Shown here: piece by piece, positions 22,109-28,676 of the stretch
How the letters are laid out: each line of letters opens with the position of its first letter
How positions within the stretch are numbered: position 1 is the first letter of the stretch
IMG/VR virus record: IMGVR_UViG_3300006802_000377
Span: 1 to 29,291 of that record
Reading direction: 5' to 3' (one strand)
From: a virus
Length of the DNA: 29,291 bases
Made by a program: the position numbers and the translations under genes
The notes under the pieces: model-generated
What the model was told of the DNA's origin: nothing
The model's input: the letters and a program-made list of their open reading frames with translations, nothing else
The model's database searches: none

Positions 22109-22702
22109 TCAGACGCCGCTCTTCGCGCGCGCCATGAGGGTCTTGAACTTCTCGGAATCGCCAGCCGCCTCCGCGACGAGCTTGGCAACGGTCTCACGGT
22201 CGATGCCCGACTGCGCGGGCTTGACGCCGCTGCGCGGAGCAGCCGCGATGCGGGTGTTGATGGGGTCGCGGCGGAAGTTCTCGCGCCAGAACGCGATCTT
22301 GCGCTGCGGGTTCGACGAGGAGACGAGCTCCTCGATCATCTCGTCGCGGCAGCAGTCGACTGCAAAGCCATCGGCGGCCATCGAGTCGAGCTCGCGCGAG
22401 AAACGCTCCTTCGCCAGCTCGGTCTCGAGCGCGGCGATGCGCCTCTCGAACTTCTCCTTCATGCGGGAGAACTCGATCTTGTCGCCGGACTTGGAGTTCT
22501 TGGACTTCATGGCCTTCGCCGTGTCGTCCTCCTCATCCTCGTCCTCATCGCCCTCGTGGGAGTCGATGTCGACGTGGGTCTGGTTGTACATCTTCCGGTT
22601 CTCTTCCTTGAGGCGCGCGATCTCCGCGTCCTTCTCGGCGATGAGCTTGGACATCTCGTCCTTCTCGTCCTTCTTCTCGTCTGCCTTGGCTTCGTCAGCC
22701 AT
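22109..22702 (-). CDS. Nested in-frame scaffold protein (Mu gpZ / lambda Nu3-like)
   Basis: Within the protease gene and in the same frame, ATG 22702 is preceded by AAGGAG (22709-22714) with a 6-nt spacer, a better SD than that of the full-length gene. It opens a 197-residue protein starting MADEAKADEKKDEKDE, with coiled coil (SKLIAEKDAEIARLKEENRK), an acidic run, a second coiled coil (FERRIAALETELAKER) and a C-terminal segment that likely binds capsid. In-frame nested scaffolds inside protease genes are known in lambda (C/Nu3) and Mu (I/Z). Separate expression is inferred from the SD and domain border. Confidence 0.75.
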   Translation of the reverse strand: MADEAKADEKKDEKDEMSKLIAEKDAEIARLKEENRKMYNQTHVDIDSHEGDEDEDEEDDTAKAMKSKNSKSGDKIEFSRMKEKFERRIAALETELAKERFSRELDSMAADGFAVDCCRDEMIEELVSSSNPQRKIAFWRENFRRDPINTRIAAAPRSGVKPAQSGIDRETVAKLVAEAAGDSEKFKTLMARAKSGV

Positions 22703-23269
22703 GTTGGACTCCTTCTTCTTCACGGCTGCGCCGGGTACGAACACGTTGCCCACCCCGGGCGCAGCCTCGAAGCAGGAGGAGCATTCAATCGCGAACACGG
22801 TCTTCTCACCCTGCTTGGAGAAGCGGGTGTCTGGAAGCGGGCGGCGCGGGGTGTCCCGACCGAGCAGCGCCACCTCGCTCATGTGGTCGTCGTTCCATAT
22901 CTCCGCCGAGCGGCGGGGATACCTGTTCGACGCGATGTACGAGTCGAAGTCGCCCCGCGACATCTCCACGTCGCCGACGACGAAGGGCACGCCGTTGCGC
23001 TCCTCGAGCTGCACGTCGAGGATCGCGCCCACGGCCTCCTTCGGCTCGGAGTGGTCCTCCTGGGCGTGCATGATGACGAGCCGAGGGTGCTGCCGGCGGC
23101 TGATGAACTGCCGGGTGCGGTCGACGATGCGCGCCACCTTGCGGCGGTCGAACCGCTTGATCTCCTCGTCGGAGCCGTCGTCGATGGTCGGATCGAAGCC
23201 AGAGAACAGCTCGAGCCGCCTGATGACGACCTTGTCCTCGGATTCGTCGATGTCGTGGGATCCATTCAT
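22109..23269 (-). CDS. Prohead protease with C-terminal scaffold region (Mu gpI-like)
   Basis: A 386-residue protein. Residues about 55-165 form the protease part: LVIMHAQEDHSEP with His73, then AVGAILDVQLEE, VVGDVEMS, and RYPRRSAEIW with Ser121, followed by a VALLGRDTPRRPLP segment. This His ... Y-x-x-RSAEI ... LLG-x-x-P layout is that of Mu gpI-like head maturation proteases. Residues 190-386 form a charged coiled-coil scaffold with an acidic stretch (HEGDEDEDEEDD). The C-terminal half can also be made alone from an internal start (next entry). ATG 23269 has only a weak SD; it is preceded by the AT-rich gap 23270-23373. A TTG at 23359 would prefix a signal-like peptide and is not favoured. 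Confidence 0.8.
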   Translation of the reverse strand: MNGSHDIDESEDKVVIRRLELFSGFDPTIDDGSDEEIKRFDRRKVARIVDRTRQFISRRQHPRLVIMHAQEDHSEPKEAVGAILDVQLEERNGVPFVVGDVEMSRGDFDSYIASNRYPRRSAEIWNDDHMSEVALLGRDTPRRPLPDTRFSKQGEKTVFAIECSSCFEAAPGVGNVFVPGAAVKKKESNMADEAKADEKKDEKDEMSKLIAEKDAEIARLKEENRKMYNQTHVDIDSHEGDEDEDEEDDTAKAMKSKNSKSGDKIEFSRMKEKFERRIAALETELAKERFSRELDSMAADGFAVDCCRDEMIEELVSSSNPQRKIAFWRENFRRDPINTRIAAAPRSGVKPAQSGIDRETVAKLVAEAAGDSEKFKTLMARAKSGV

Positions 23270-23373
23270 CCGTGCGTATAACGCATCAGAGGCAAGGGAA
23301 AAGCAAATAGATAATGCAAGATAGACTGCGATTAGTGCCGATAAGCGCACTAATATCAATCATTCATCTAACA
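23270..23373 (-). promoter_or_regulatory. AT-rich intergenic control region before the protease gene
   Basis: A gap of 104 nt, clearly richer in A+T than its surroundings. It holds an 8-bp perfect dyad ATTAGTGC (23331-23338) / GCACTAAT (23347-23354) with an 8-nt loop. On the minus strand TTGATA and ACTAAT are 17 nt apart across this dyad, a weak promoter-like pair, so the dyad could be an operator or a hairpin. The motif GTTAGATG (23365-23372) also occurs near the terminase control region. No gene is seen. Confidence 0.4.
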
Positions 23374-24267
23374 TCATCGGAAACGCGGGTCGGGGTACTG
23401 GCCTCGGTCGATGTAGCCCTGCCTGTCGCCGTTGTACGCCCTGATGGCGGCGAAGTCGACCTGGCCGGCGGAGTCGACGAGCCCGAGCGTCTCTGCGCGC
23501 TCGCGGCTGACGGGGAACAGGCTCGCTCGGCAATTGCGCCCGCATGGGGGCACGCAGTCCTGACGAACGATCTCCTCCATCGTGTTGATGTAGCCGCTGA
23601 CCTGCCAATGGTAGCCGTCGTCGGGGAAGTCGCCTGACGGGTTGCCGCGCGTCCTGCGGTCCATGATCTCCCTGATCTCCCAGAGCGGGAACCGACGCCT
23701 CGGAGCCGGCGCGTCAGGACGGATCTCCGCATCGGGCGCGGAGATTCCAGCCTCGGCGATGCCGACGTTGTACGAACGGCGTGCCTCATTGAGCGCAGGC
23801 AGCACCGACCGCCTCGGGATCGTCCTGACGAGCGCCTGCATGTCCGCATCCTGCCCGAGGATCTCGAGCCCAGTGCGCGCCTGCGCGATCGGGATGTCGA
23901 ACCGTGCCGCGCGCCTCGAGATCGCCACAGGGACGCCTCGGGGTATCTGGCGCATGTTGGCGTCGTCTTCGTCGAAGAAGAGCAGGTAGATCGCGGCGAC
24001 CATGTCCTCGCCGTGACGCGCCGATGCCGCCGCGTACCTCGGCTCGACCTCCTGCATCGCGCGCATGGTGAGCCTGCGTGACGCCTCGAGGAAGCGGGCG
24101 ATGTCGACACCGCCCGCCCCCTCGGGGAGATACAGCCTGCTTCCGCTGTCCCATGCGGATGCAAGCGCATCGCCGACCTCGCGCGCCATGCCGTCCCAGC
24201 GACGGCGCGCAAGCCCGCGCTTCCATGCGGCATCCATCATGCGCTCGATGGCGGACATCGAGCTCAC
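23374..24267 (-). CDS. Minor head protein (Mu gp30 / gpF-like position)
   Basis: A 297-residue, mostly helical and Arg-rich protein. The start is GTG 24267, overlapping the portal stop (GTGA), because GGAGG lies 7 nt upstream of it; ATG 24258 is too far from that SD. The C-terminal part has SGYINTMEEIVRQDC and a Cys cluster (Cys238, 242, 246: DCVPPCGRNC) followed by RASLFPVSRE, which resembles the HxxCRCxLxPV end of phage minor head proteins (PF04233) in a diverged form. Located between portal and protease as in Mu. It probably joins the portal inside the prohead. Confidence 0.72.
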   Translation of the reverse strand: MSSMSAIERMMDAAWKRGLARRRWDGMAREVGDALASAWDSGSRLYLPEGAGGVDIARFLEASRRLTMRAMQEVEPRYAAASARHGEDMVAAIYLLFFDEDDANMRQIPRGVPVAISRRAARFDIPIAQARTGLEILGQDADMQALVRTIPRRSVLPALNEARRSYNVGIAEAGISAPDAEIRPDAPAPRRRFPLWEIREIMDRRTRGNPSGDFPDDGYHWQVSGYINTMEEIVRQDCVPPCGRNCRASLFPVSRERAETLGLVDSAGQVDFAAIRAYNGDRQGYIDRGQYPDPRFR

Positions 24268-26573
24268 TGGTCGTCCTCCTCCTGGGAGTCGAAGTCGAAC
24301 GGACCCTTGAGCCCGTCGACCTTGCCGTTCTTCGTCTTCTCGGCGTCGAGGCGGGCGACGATGCGCTTCGCCCACGTCCATCCTGCGTCACCGCCCCAGC
24401 CGTTCCACGCCTGCCAGCCCTTGCCCTGCTCGTCCCACGTCTCGCCCTTCTTGTCCGACTGGTGGCGGTCGAAGTACCGCACCATGCGGCGGACGGTCTC
24501 CTCGGACAGGCGCTTCCTGTTCGCGAGGTCGCGGGCGCGCGCGAGTCCGACTGCGGTCATGCCGCGCTCGGACTCAGGCTTCGTCTCGCGGACATCGAGG
24601 GCACGGCGCGCGTTCGACGCGACCTTCTCGGGCGGAAGGTATCCCTCCGCCTCGTCGAACGTCTCCTTCTCGCCGACCTTCTCCTCCTCGCGGTCGAAGG
24701 TGTGCGTGTCGCCCTTGATGACCTCTCCGCCGCGCTCGAGCATCGAGTCTCGGGCGGCGATGCGGACCGCCTGCTCGACGCTCAAGCCCTGCCTGACGAG
24801 GTCGCCGGCACGGTCCTTGCGGGATTCCGTGTCGAGAGCCTTCGGCGGACGGCCATGCTCGCTCTTCGATTCGCCGCACATCGAGTAGGCGATGGCCCAC
24901 GCCTGGTCGTCCGAATATCCCTCGTCGACCAGCACGCGGTGCTTCTCGATGACACAGTCGCCGACGCCCTTCCCGTTCCTCTTCTTCGCCTTCTTCGTCG
25001 GGCTCTTTCGGGTCTCGGGATAGTCGTGCTTGCCTGCCGCGCAGTTGTTCGCATCGGTGAATCCGCCGAACCCGTTGCCGCAGTTCCCCTTCGGCTTCTT
25101 GCGTCGACGGCGCACCGCCTCGCGGTTCAGCTCGCCTGGAGTCATCCTCGAGAACACGTCCTTCGCGTTCAGGATCGGGCCGTCGTCGTCGCCGCCATCA
25201 GGCGACAGGTCGGGCAAGATGTCCTTGACCTTGCCGGTGAGCACGGGCTCGTCCACGTCGGGGATCGCGAGCCCGAGCATCTTGCGGGTCTCCGCCTCGC
25301 TGACCGTGCCGCCGAGCTCGTTGACGAAGATGCGCACGGCCTCGAGCTTCTTCTCCATGTCGACCGACTCGATCGAGAACTCGAAGCGCGGGTAGTCCTC
25401 CTGCGGACCGAAGTTCATGTCGACGATCTCGCGCACGAACTGGTGCGTGATCGTCTCGGCGAGGCCGTCCGCAACGAACTTCATCTGCCGCGTGAACGTC
25501 TTCGAGTGCTCCTTGCCGACGCTCGATCCGAGTCCCGTCGACACCGCCTCGCTCGTCGCGCTCTGGCCGACGATGAGCTCCTTGATGTTCTTGGCGAGCC
25601 ACTCGGTCAGGTCGGCGAAGACCTGCGCGCGGGCCGCACCGGGCTCCTTGATCTCGATCTCGTAGTCCTTCTGGCCGGGGGTCGTGCGCGGGACGACAGC
25701 CGACACGTCGCCGACGAGGTTCCGCAGGATCGTCTCCATCTCCTCCTTGCCGCCCTTCTGCGCCATCGGGTAGTAGCCGACGCGGATGCCCTGCGCGTAG
25801 CGCTCGGCATACGTCGCCCAGTTCTGGAGCACGGCCTGCTTCAGGTTCCAGTACCACCAGACCACGTCGCGAACGCCCTTGCCCATGTACGAGTACGCCG
25901 TCTCGTATGGATCGTCGAAGTCCGGCCCCTGCACCATGTAGCGATGCCAGAGCACCGCGCGGCGCTCGATGTCGGTGAAGAGGTGGACGCGGCTATCGAA
26001 TCCCTGCTGGGTCTCGCCGCCCGTGCCGCCCATCTCGCCGTAGTAGCGCGGGCCGACCTTGATGCCGGGAGTGCCGTCCTCATGGACGATGAGCACGTCG
26101 GGGTTGAACGGGATCCAGTCGACGGGAACGATCTCGCCGCGCTCGGTGCGCGAGTAGATCACGTTCAGCGCGCTCGAGCCGTACCACACCGCGTCGAGGA
26201 GATGACGCACCATGTCGGCGAACCTCGGGAGCCGGCGGAGGATCTCGGCGACACGCTCCGCCATCTCCTCCTGCATCGGGTCCCTCGAGTCGAACGGCTT
26301 GACCTGCCACTCGAGCCCCGCGATCGACACCTGGAGCTGCGTGAGGGGACCCATGCAGTCGGGGTCGTTCCTCATCTGCTTCATCAGCTGCCGGTCCTTG
26401 CGGTACGACAGCGACGGATTGCGCAGGATCTTGGCGACGGACGCATAGAACGTCCGCTGCATCTCGATCGGCATCGCGACGGGGACCATCATCTTCGACG
26501 GAAGATCGCCCTCGACCGCCTCGCTCGCCTTGCGCTTCCCACGACCACGACCCTTCTTCAGCATCTCATCCAT
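24264..26573 (-). CDS. Portal protein, DUF935 (Mu gp29-like), with long C-terminal extension
   Basis: A 769-residue protein. Residues about 35-450 carry the DUF935 portal pattern: DPDCMGPLTQLQVSIAGLEW, a WIPFNPDVLIVHEDG segment, then KELIVGQSATSEAVSTGLGS and GKEHSK near 331-357. Mu gp29-like portals are about 500 residues, so some 270 residues are extra: a Gly/Cys segment (GNCGNGFGGF, 497-506), a C-x(25)-C helix pair (DCVIEKHRVL ... IAYSMCGE, 539-568), a helical piece (LVRQGLSVEQAVRIAARDS) and a Trp-rich module (PPEKVASNARRALDV ... WGGDAGWTWAKRIVARL, 647-742) that I have seen as a stand-alone module on other phage virion proteins. SD GGAGG precedes the ATG; it overlaps the terminase by 8 nt. 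Confidence 0.87.
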   Translation of the reverse strand: MDEMLKKGRGRGKRKASEAVEGDLPSKMMVPVAMPIEMQRTFYASVAKILRNPSLSYRKDRQLMKQMRNDPDCMGPLTQLQVSIAGLEWQVKPFDSRDPMQEEMAERVAEILRRLPRFADMVRHLLDAVWYGSSALNVIYSRTERGEIVPVDWIPFNPDVLIVHEDGTPGIKVGPRYYGEMGGTGGETQQGFDSRVHLFTDIERRAVLWHRYMVQGPDFDDPYETAYSYMGKGVRDVVWWYWNLKQAVLQNWATYAERYAQGIRVGYYPMAQKGGKEEMETILRNLVGDVSAVVPRTTPGQKDYEIEIKEPGAARAQVFADLTEWLAKNIKELIVGQSATSEAVSTGLGSSVGKEHSKTFTRQMKFVADGLAETITHQFVREIVDMNFGPQEDYPRFEFSIESVDMEKKLEAVRIFVNELGGTVSEAETRKMLGLAIPDVDEPVLTGKVKDILPDLSPDGGDDDGPILNAKDVFSRMTPGELNREAVRRRRKKPKGNCGNGFGGFTDANNCAAGKHDYPETRKSPTKKAKKRNGKGVGDCVIEKHRVLVDEGYSDDQAWAIAYSMCGESKSEHGRPPKALDTESRKDRAGDLVRQGLSVEQAVRIAARDSMLERGGEVIKGDTHTFDREEEKVGEKETFDEAEGYLPPEKVASNARRALDVRETKPESERGMTAVGLARARDLANRKRLSEETVRRMVRYFDRHQSDKKGETWDEQGKGWQAWNGWGGDAGWTWAKRIVARLDAEKTKNGKVDGLKGPFDFDSQEEDDQ

Positions 26574-28014
26574 ATAGCCTCCACAGCCTGTTCCTGCCGC
26601 TCGAAGTCAACTCGGGCCTCGCGGTCAGGCCGTAGCCGGCCCTCATGCAAGCCTCCATGAGGTCGACGACAGCGTCGACCGTGTCATCATGGTCCCCTGC
26701 GGGGAATGTCGTCATCTCCTCGTAGAGAGGCGCGTGCTCCCGGCAGACCTTGCCGCGATCGCCTCGGAGCCGAAGCCTGCCCGTCTCGACGAAAGACTGC
26801 TTCTCGCTCGCGCGCGAGAGCTTGTCCTTCGTTCGGACAAGCGGAACGACGCTCGCCGTCTCGCAGGACATCGAGAGCTGCTGCACCAGGCCCGCCTGCG
26901 GTCCGTTTCCTTCCGCCATCAGCACGCTCACGTTCGACGACCTGCATTCCCTCGCGCAGATGCGAAGCCACTCGGGGAACGGAACGCGCGCGCGCACGAC
27001 CCTGTCGACGTAGCAGTATCCATCCATCGACCGATACCCAGTCACGAGCACCGAGTAGTCGGGATCGCCCTTCTTCACCGTCTTGTCGCTGAACGCGAAG
27101 TCGGTCGCGGCGATCGACTGTCCCGTCGCGCGCACGAACTCGGGCACGTTGCCCTCGTAGAACGCGCGGTCGAGCCACCAGTGGTCGAACACAAGCTGGT
27201 CGCTCGAGACAGGCGAGAGCTCGTAGCTCCTCGCATAGGCGATCGGACCAAGCTTCTCCCGCAGGTCCTCGAGCATGTCCGACGTGAACACCTCCGGCCA
27301 CGGACCCTCGTACCCGCGCACGGGACGGCGGAACAAGCCACCGCGATCCGAGTGATACGCACGCCACTCAGCCGTGATGTCGGCGACGTGATATGGCGTG
27401 CCGAACTTCCAGATGCGCGGCCTCGGGCTCGACCTGTCGAGCGTCGGCATCCAGATCGTCTTCCAGCTCTCCTTCACCTGCTCGCGCAGGCTCGGCTGCT
27501 GCACCGCGTTCCGAAGATCACACACGTCGTCGGCGATCAGGAGATCCGATCGACCGCCGGCGCGACCGAACACGCTCACCGCCTCGACGGTCGGGTCGCG
27601 GATCAACTTCGCTCGCTTCACCGTGAACGCCGTGTTGCCCCAGGTCGAGTGTCCGTCAGGCTCGATCGACGGGAACACCTTGCGGTACTCCTCGCTCTCG
27701 ATCAACTTGCGGATCATCGTGACCGTCTTCGCCGCCTCGTCGTCCGTGCTCGCGACGATCTTGACGCGGATCTCAGGGTTCCTGCCGATCTCCCACGCCA
27801 CCCGCGCAGCCATGTTGCTCGTCTTCCCGTGTCCACGGGGCAGCTCCACATAGCAGTCCGCGGCCTCGTCGAGCATGAACTGGAGCTCGTCGTGCAGACG
27901 CCCGTTCTCCACCCCAAGCAGGTACGGACAGAACCAATGGGACGCCTCGCGGCATCCCCACCAGAACTCCTCGAGAGTGAGCCCCTGTGCTTCCACAAAC
28001 AGGAAGATAAACAT
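26566..28014 (-). CDS. terL: Terminase large subunit
   Basis: A 482-residue protein that packages DNA into proheads through the portal. ATPase: Walker A PRGHGKT (residues 59-65), Walker B DLLIADDV (157-164), coupling motif FGTPYH (205-210). Nuclease: ATDFAFSD with Asp305, EGNG with Glu368, and GDHDDTVDAV with Asp441/443/444, the usual three acidic centres of the RNase H-like fold. All catalytic groups are intact. ATG 28014 is favoured (AGGGG upstream, 7-nt spacer); GTG 28032 would add six residues. No small subunit gene precedes it in the window, as would be usual; it may lie elsewhere or beyond the right edge. Confidence 0.95.
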   Translation of the reverse strand: MFIFLFVEAQGLTLEEFWWGCREASHWFCPYLLGVENGRLHDELQFMLDEAADCYVELPRGHGKTSNMAARVAWEIGRNPEIRVKIVASTDDEAAKTVTMIRKLIESEEYRKVFPSIEPDGHSTWGNTAFTVKRAKLIRDPTVEAVSVFGRAGGRSDLLIADDVCDLRNAVQQPSLREQVKESWKTIWMPTLDRSSPRPRIWKFGTPYHVADITAEWRAYHSDRGGLFRRPVRGYEGPWPEVFTSDMLEDLREKLGPIAYARSYELSPVSSDQLVFDHWWLDRAFYEGNVPEFVRATGQSIAATDFAFSDKTVKKGDPDYSVLVTGYRSMDGYCYVDRVVRARVPFPEWLRICARECRSSNVSVLMAEGNGPQAGLVQQLSMSCETASVVPLVRTKDKLSRASEKQSFVETGRLRLRGDRGKVCREHAPLYEEMTTFPAGDHDDTVDAVVDLMEACMRAGYGLTARPELTSSGRNRLWRLYG

Positions 28015-28067
28015 CCACCTTCCCCTTACCACAACCCAATAACGAATACCCTCGTCGTGTTAGGCTA

Positions 28068-28111
28068 GGTTTCATGTCAATCGCAAGAACTCTTGCGATT
28101 GGGTCGAAACC
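28068..28111 (-). promoter_or_regulatory. Large dyad overlapping a consensus -35 box, operator candidate
   Basis: Perfect arms CAATCGCAAGA (28078-28088) and TCTTGCGATTG (28091-28101) with a 2-nt centre are flanked by a second pair GGTTTC (28068-28073) and GAAACC (28106-28111), 4 nt further out on each side. On the minus strand TTGACA (28075-28080) lies in the dyad, about 60 nt before the terminase ATG. No clear -10 at 16-18 nt is seen, so an activator-dependent promoter or an RNA hairpin is also possible. Confidence 0.55.
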
Positions 28112-28218
28112 GCGTCTAACGCAACCCCTGCTTCCCAGTTTCCACATATACAGGGGGTCACGACCCAGCACCGGGTAACAACCGTCTAACGAGACTTGGG
28201 ATAGGGTCCTTTCGCGCA

Positions 28219-28246
28219 GGAGGGGGTATGTTATCCCCCCCCCTCC
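28219..28246 (-). other. G-rich hairpin
   Basis: GGAGGGGG (28219-28226) faces a C-run ending CCCCCTCC (28239-28246) across a short AT-rich loop. On the minus strand this is a run of nine G followed by ATAACATA and CCCCCTCC. It resembles the hairpin after the capsid gene in layout. It could block transcription or form a G-quadruplex; no function is evident from sequence alone. Confidence 0.45.
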
Positions 28247-28401
28247 CATGCGTCACGTTGTCGGAACGCGCGCCGATCGCGCTGCCCGCGTAGCGGTTCG
28301 GTCGATGCGCTACGGCTTGTGGTCCGTTCCCGCCCTGGTTCGGTTGTCGGTGTTCATTGGGTTCAGCGTTAACCCCTCATCCCTGCGAGCTTCCGACTCG
28401 G

Positions 28402-28493
28402 CTACGCTCTCTCTGCTACTTCGTCGCTCGTCTTCGCCTACTTCGTAGCAGGCTTGCCCGTTCGCTTCGGGGCTTCGCCCCTACGCTCTCTCT
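28402..28493. repeat. Short direct repeats in the control region
   Basis: CTACGCTCTCTCT occurs at 28402-28414 and 28481-28493. Between them CTACTTCGT occurs twice (28416-28424, 28438-28446) and CTTCG five times. The stretch also holds a GGGGC/GCCCC hairpin at 28469-28481. Structured RNA or protein-binding repeats are possible; nothing identifies which. Confidence 0.5.
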
Positions 28494-28605
28494 CTCCGTC
28501 GCCGATACGCGCGTCGATGGTACGCCAAGTGTGGTATCGAAAGTCAATCTAAAGCGCGCGGAATCCCTCCGAGAGTCTGCCGTCTGGCTGGCGCGCGCCT
28601 CGGTT

Positions 28606-28647
28606 CATCTAACAAAGACAAACGCCGTAGGGGTTGCCTACGGCGTT
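28606..28647 (-). terminator. Rho-independent terminator of the GP88-like gene
   Basis: A perfect 11-bp stem (28621-28631 / 28637-28647) with a 5-nt loop is followed on the minus strand by TGTCTTTGTT. It begins 29 nt after the stop codon of the gene at 28677. It separates that gene from the terminase operon, implying a new promoter downstream. Confidence 0.85.
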
Positions 28648-28676
28648 CGCGGGGTCGGTCTGTCGTCCTGGTGGCG

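Larger units (their letters stand above)
28015..28676. other. Gene-free control region between GP88-like gene and terminase
   Basis: About 660 nt with no convincing gene on either strand. It holds, in minus-strand order, a terminator (28606-28647), a hairpin GGGGC-TTC-GCCCC (28469-28481), a repeated 13-mer CTACGCTCTCTCT (28402-28414, 28481-28493), a repeated CTACTTCGT (28416-28424, 28438-28446), many CTTCG units, a G-rich hairpin (28219-28246), two copies of GTTAGACG and a large dyad over a -35 box (28068-28111). It probably carries late-gene promoter and operator elements; a packaging site or origin is possible. Confidence 0.6.

Noticed and set aside
22034-23324. Two long plus-strand frames (396 and 415 codons)
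   Set aside because: Both are antisense to the protease-scaffold gene and show Leu/Val- or Ser-rich low-complexity composition.
23270-23359. TTG at 23359 giving the protease a signal-peptide-like prefix
   Set aside because: There is no SD, the stretch is AT-rich intergenic DNA, and a secreted prohead protease makes no sense; hydrophobic residues follow from its T-rich codons.
24078-26660. An 860-codon open frame on the plus strand
   Set aside because: It lies antisense to the portal gene and is Leu/Arg/Asp/Val-rich like other antisense frames of GC-rich genes; the minus strand has clear portal motifs.
26689-28068. A 459-codon open frame on the plus strand
   Set aside because: Antisense to the terminase gene, whose Walker and nuclease motifs are intact; the composition is shadow-like.
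27773-28249. A minus-strand frame of 158 codons reaching from the control region into the terminase gene
   Set aside because: Its 3' half is the terminase gene in another frame, its start lies in the poly-G hairpin and it has no family features; considered as a small terminase and dismissed.
28248-28448. A 66-codon plus-strand frame in the control region
   Set aside because: It has no SD, no recognisable features, opposite direction to all genes and overlaps the repeat stretch.
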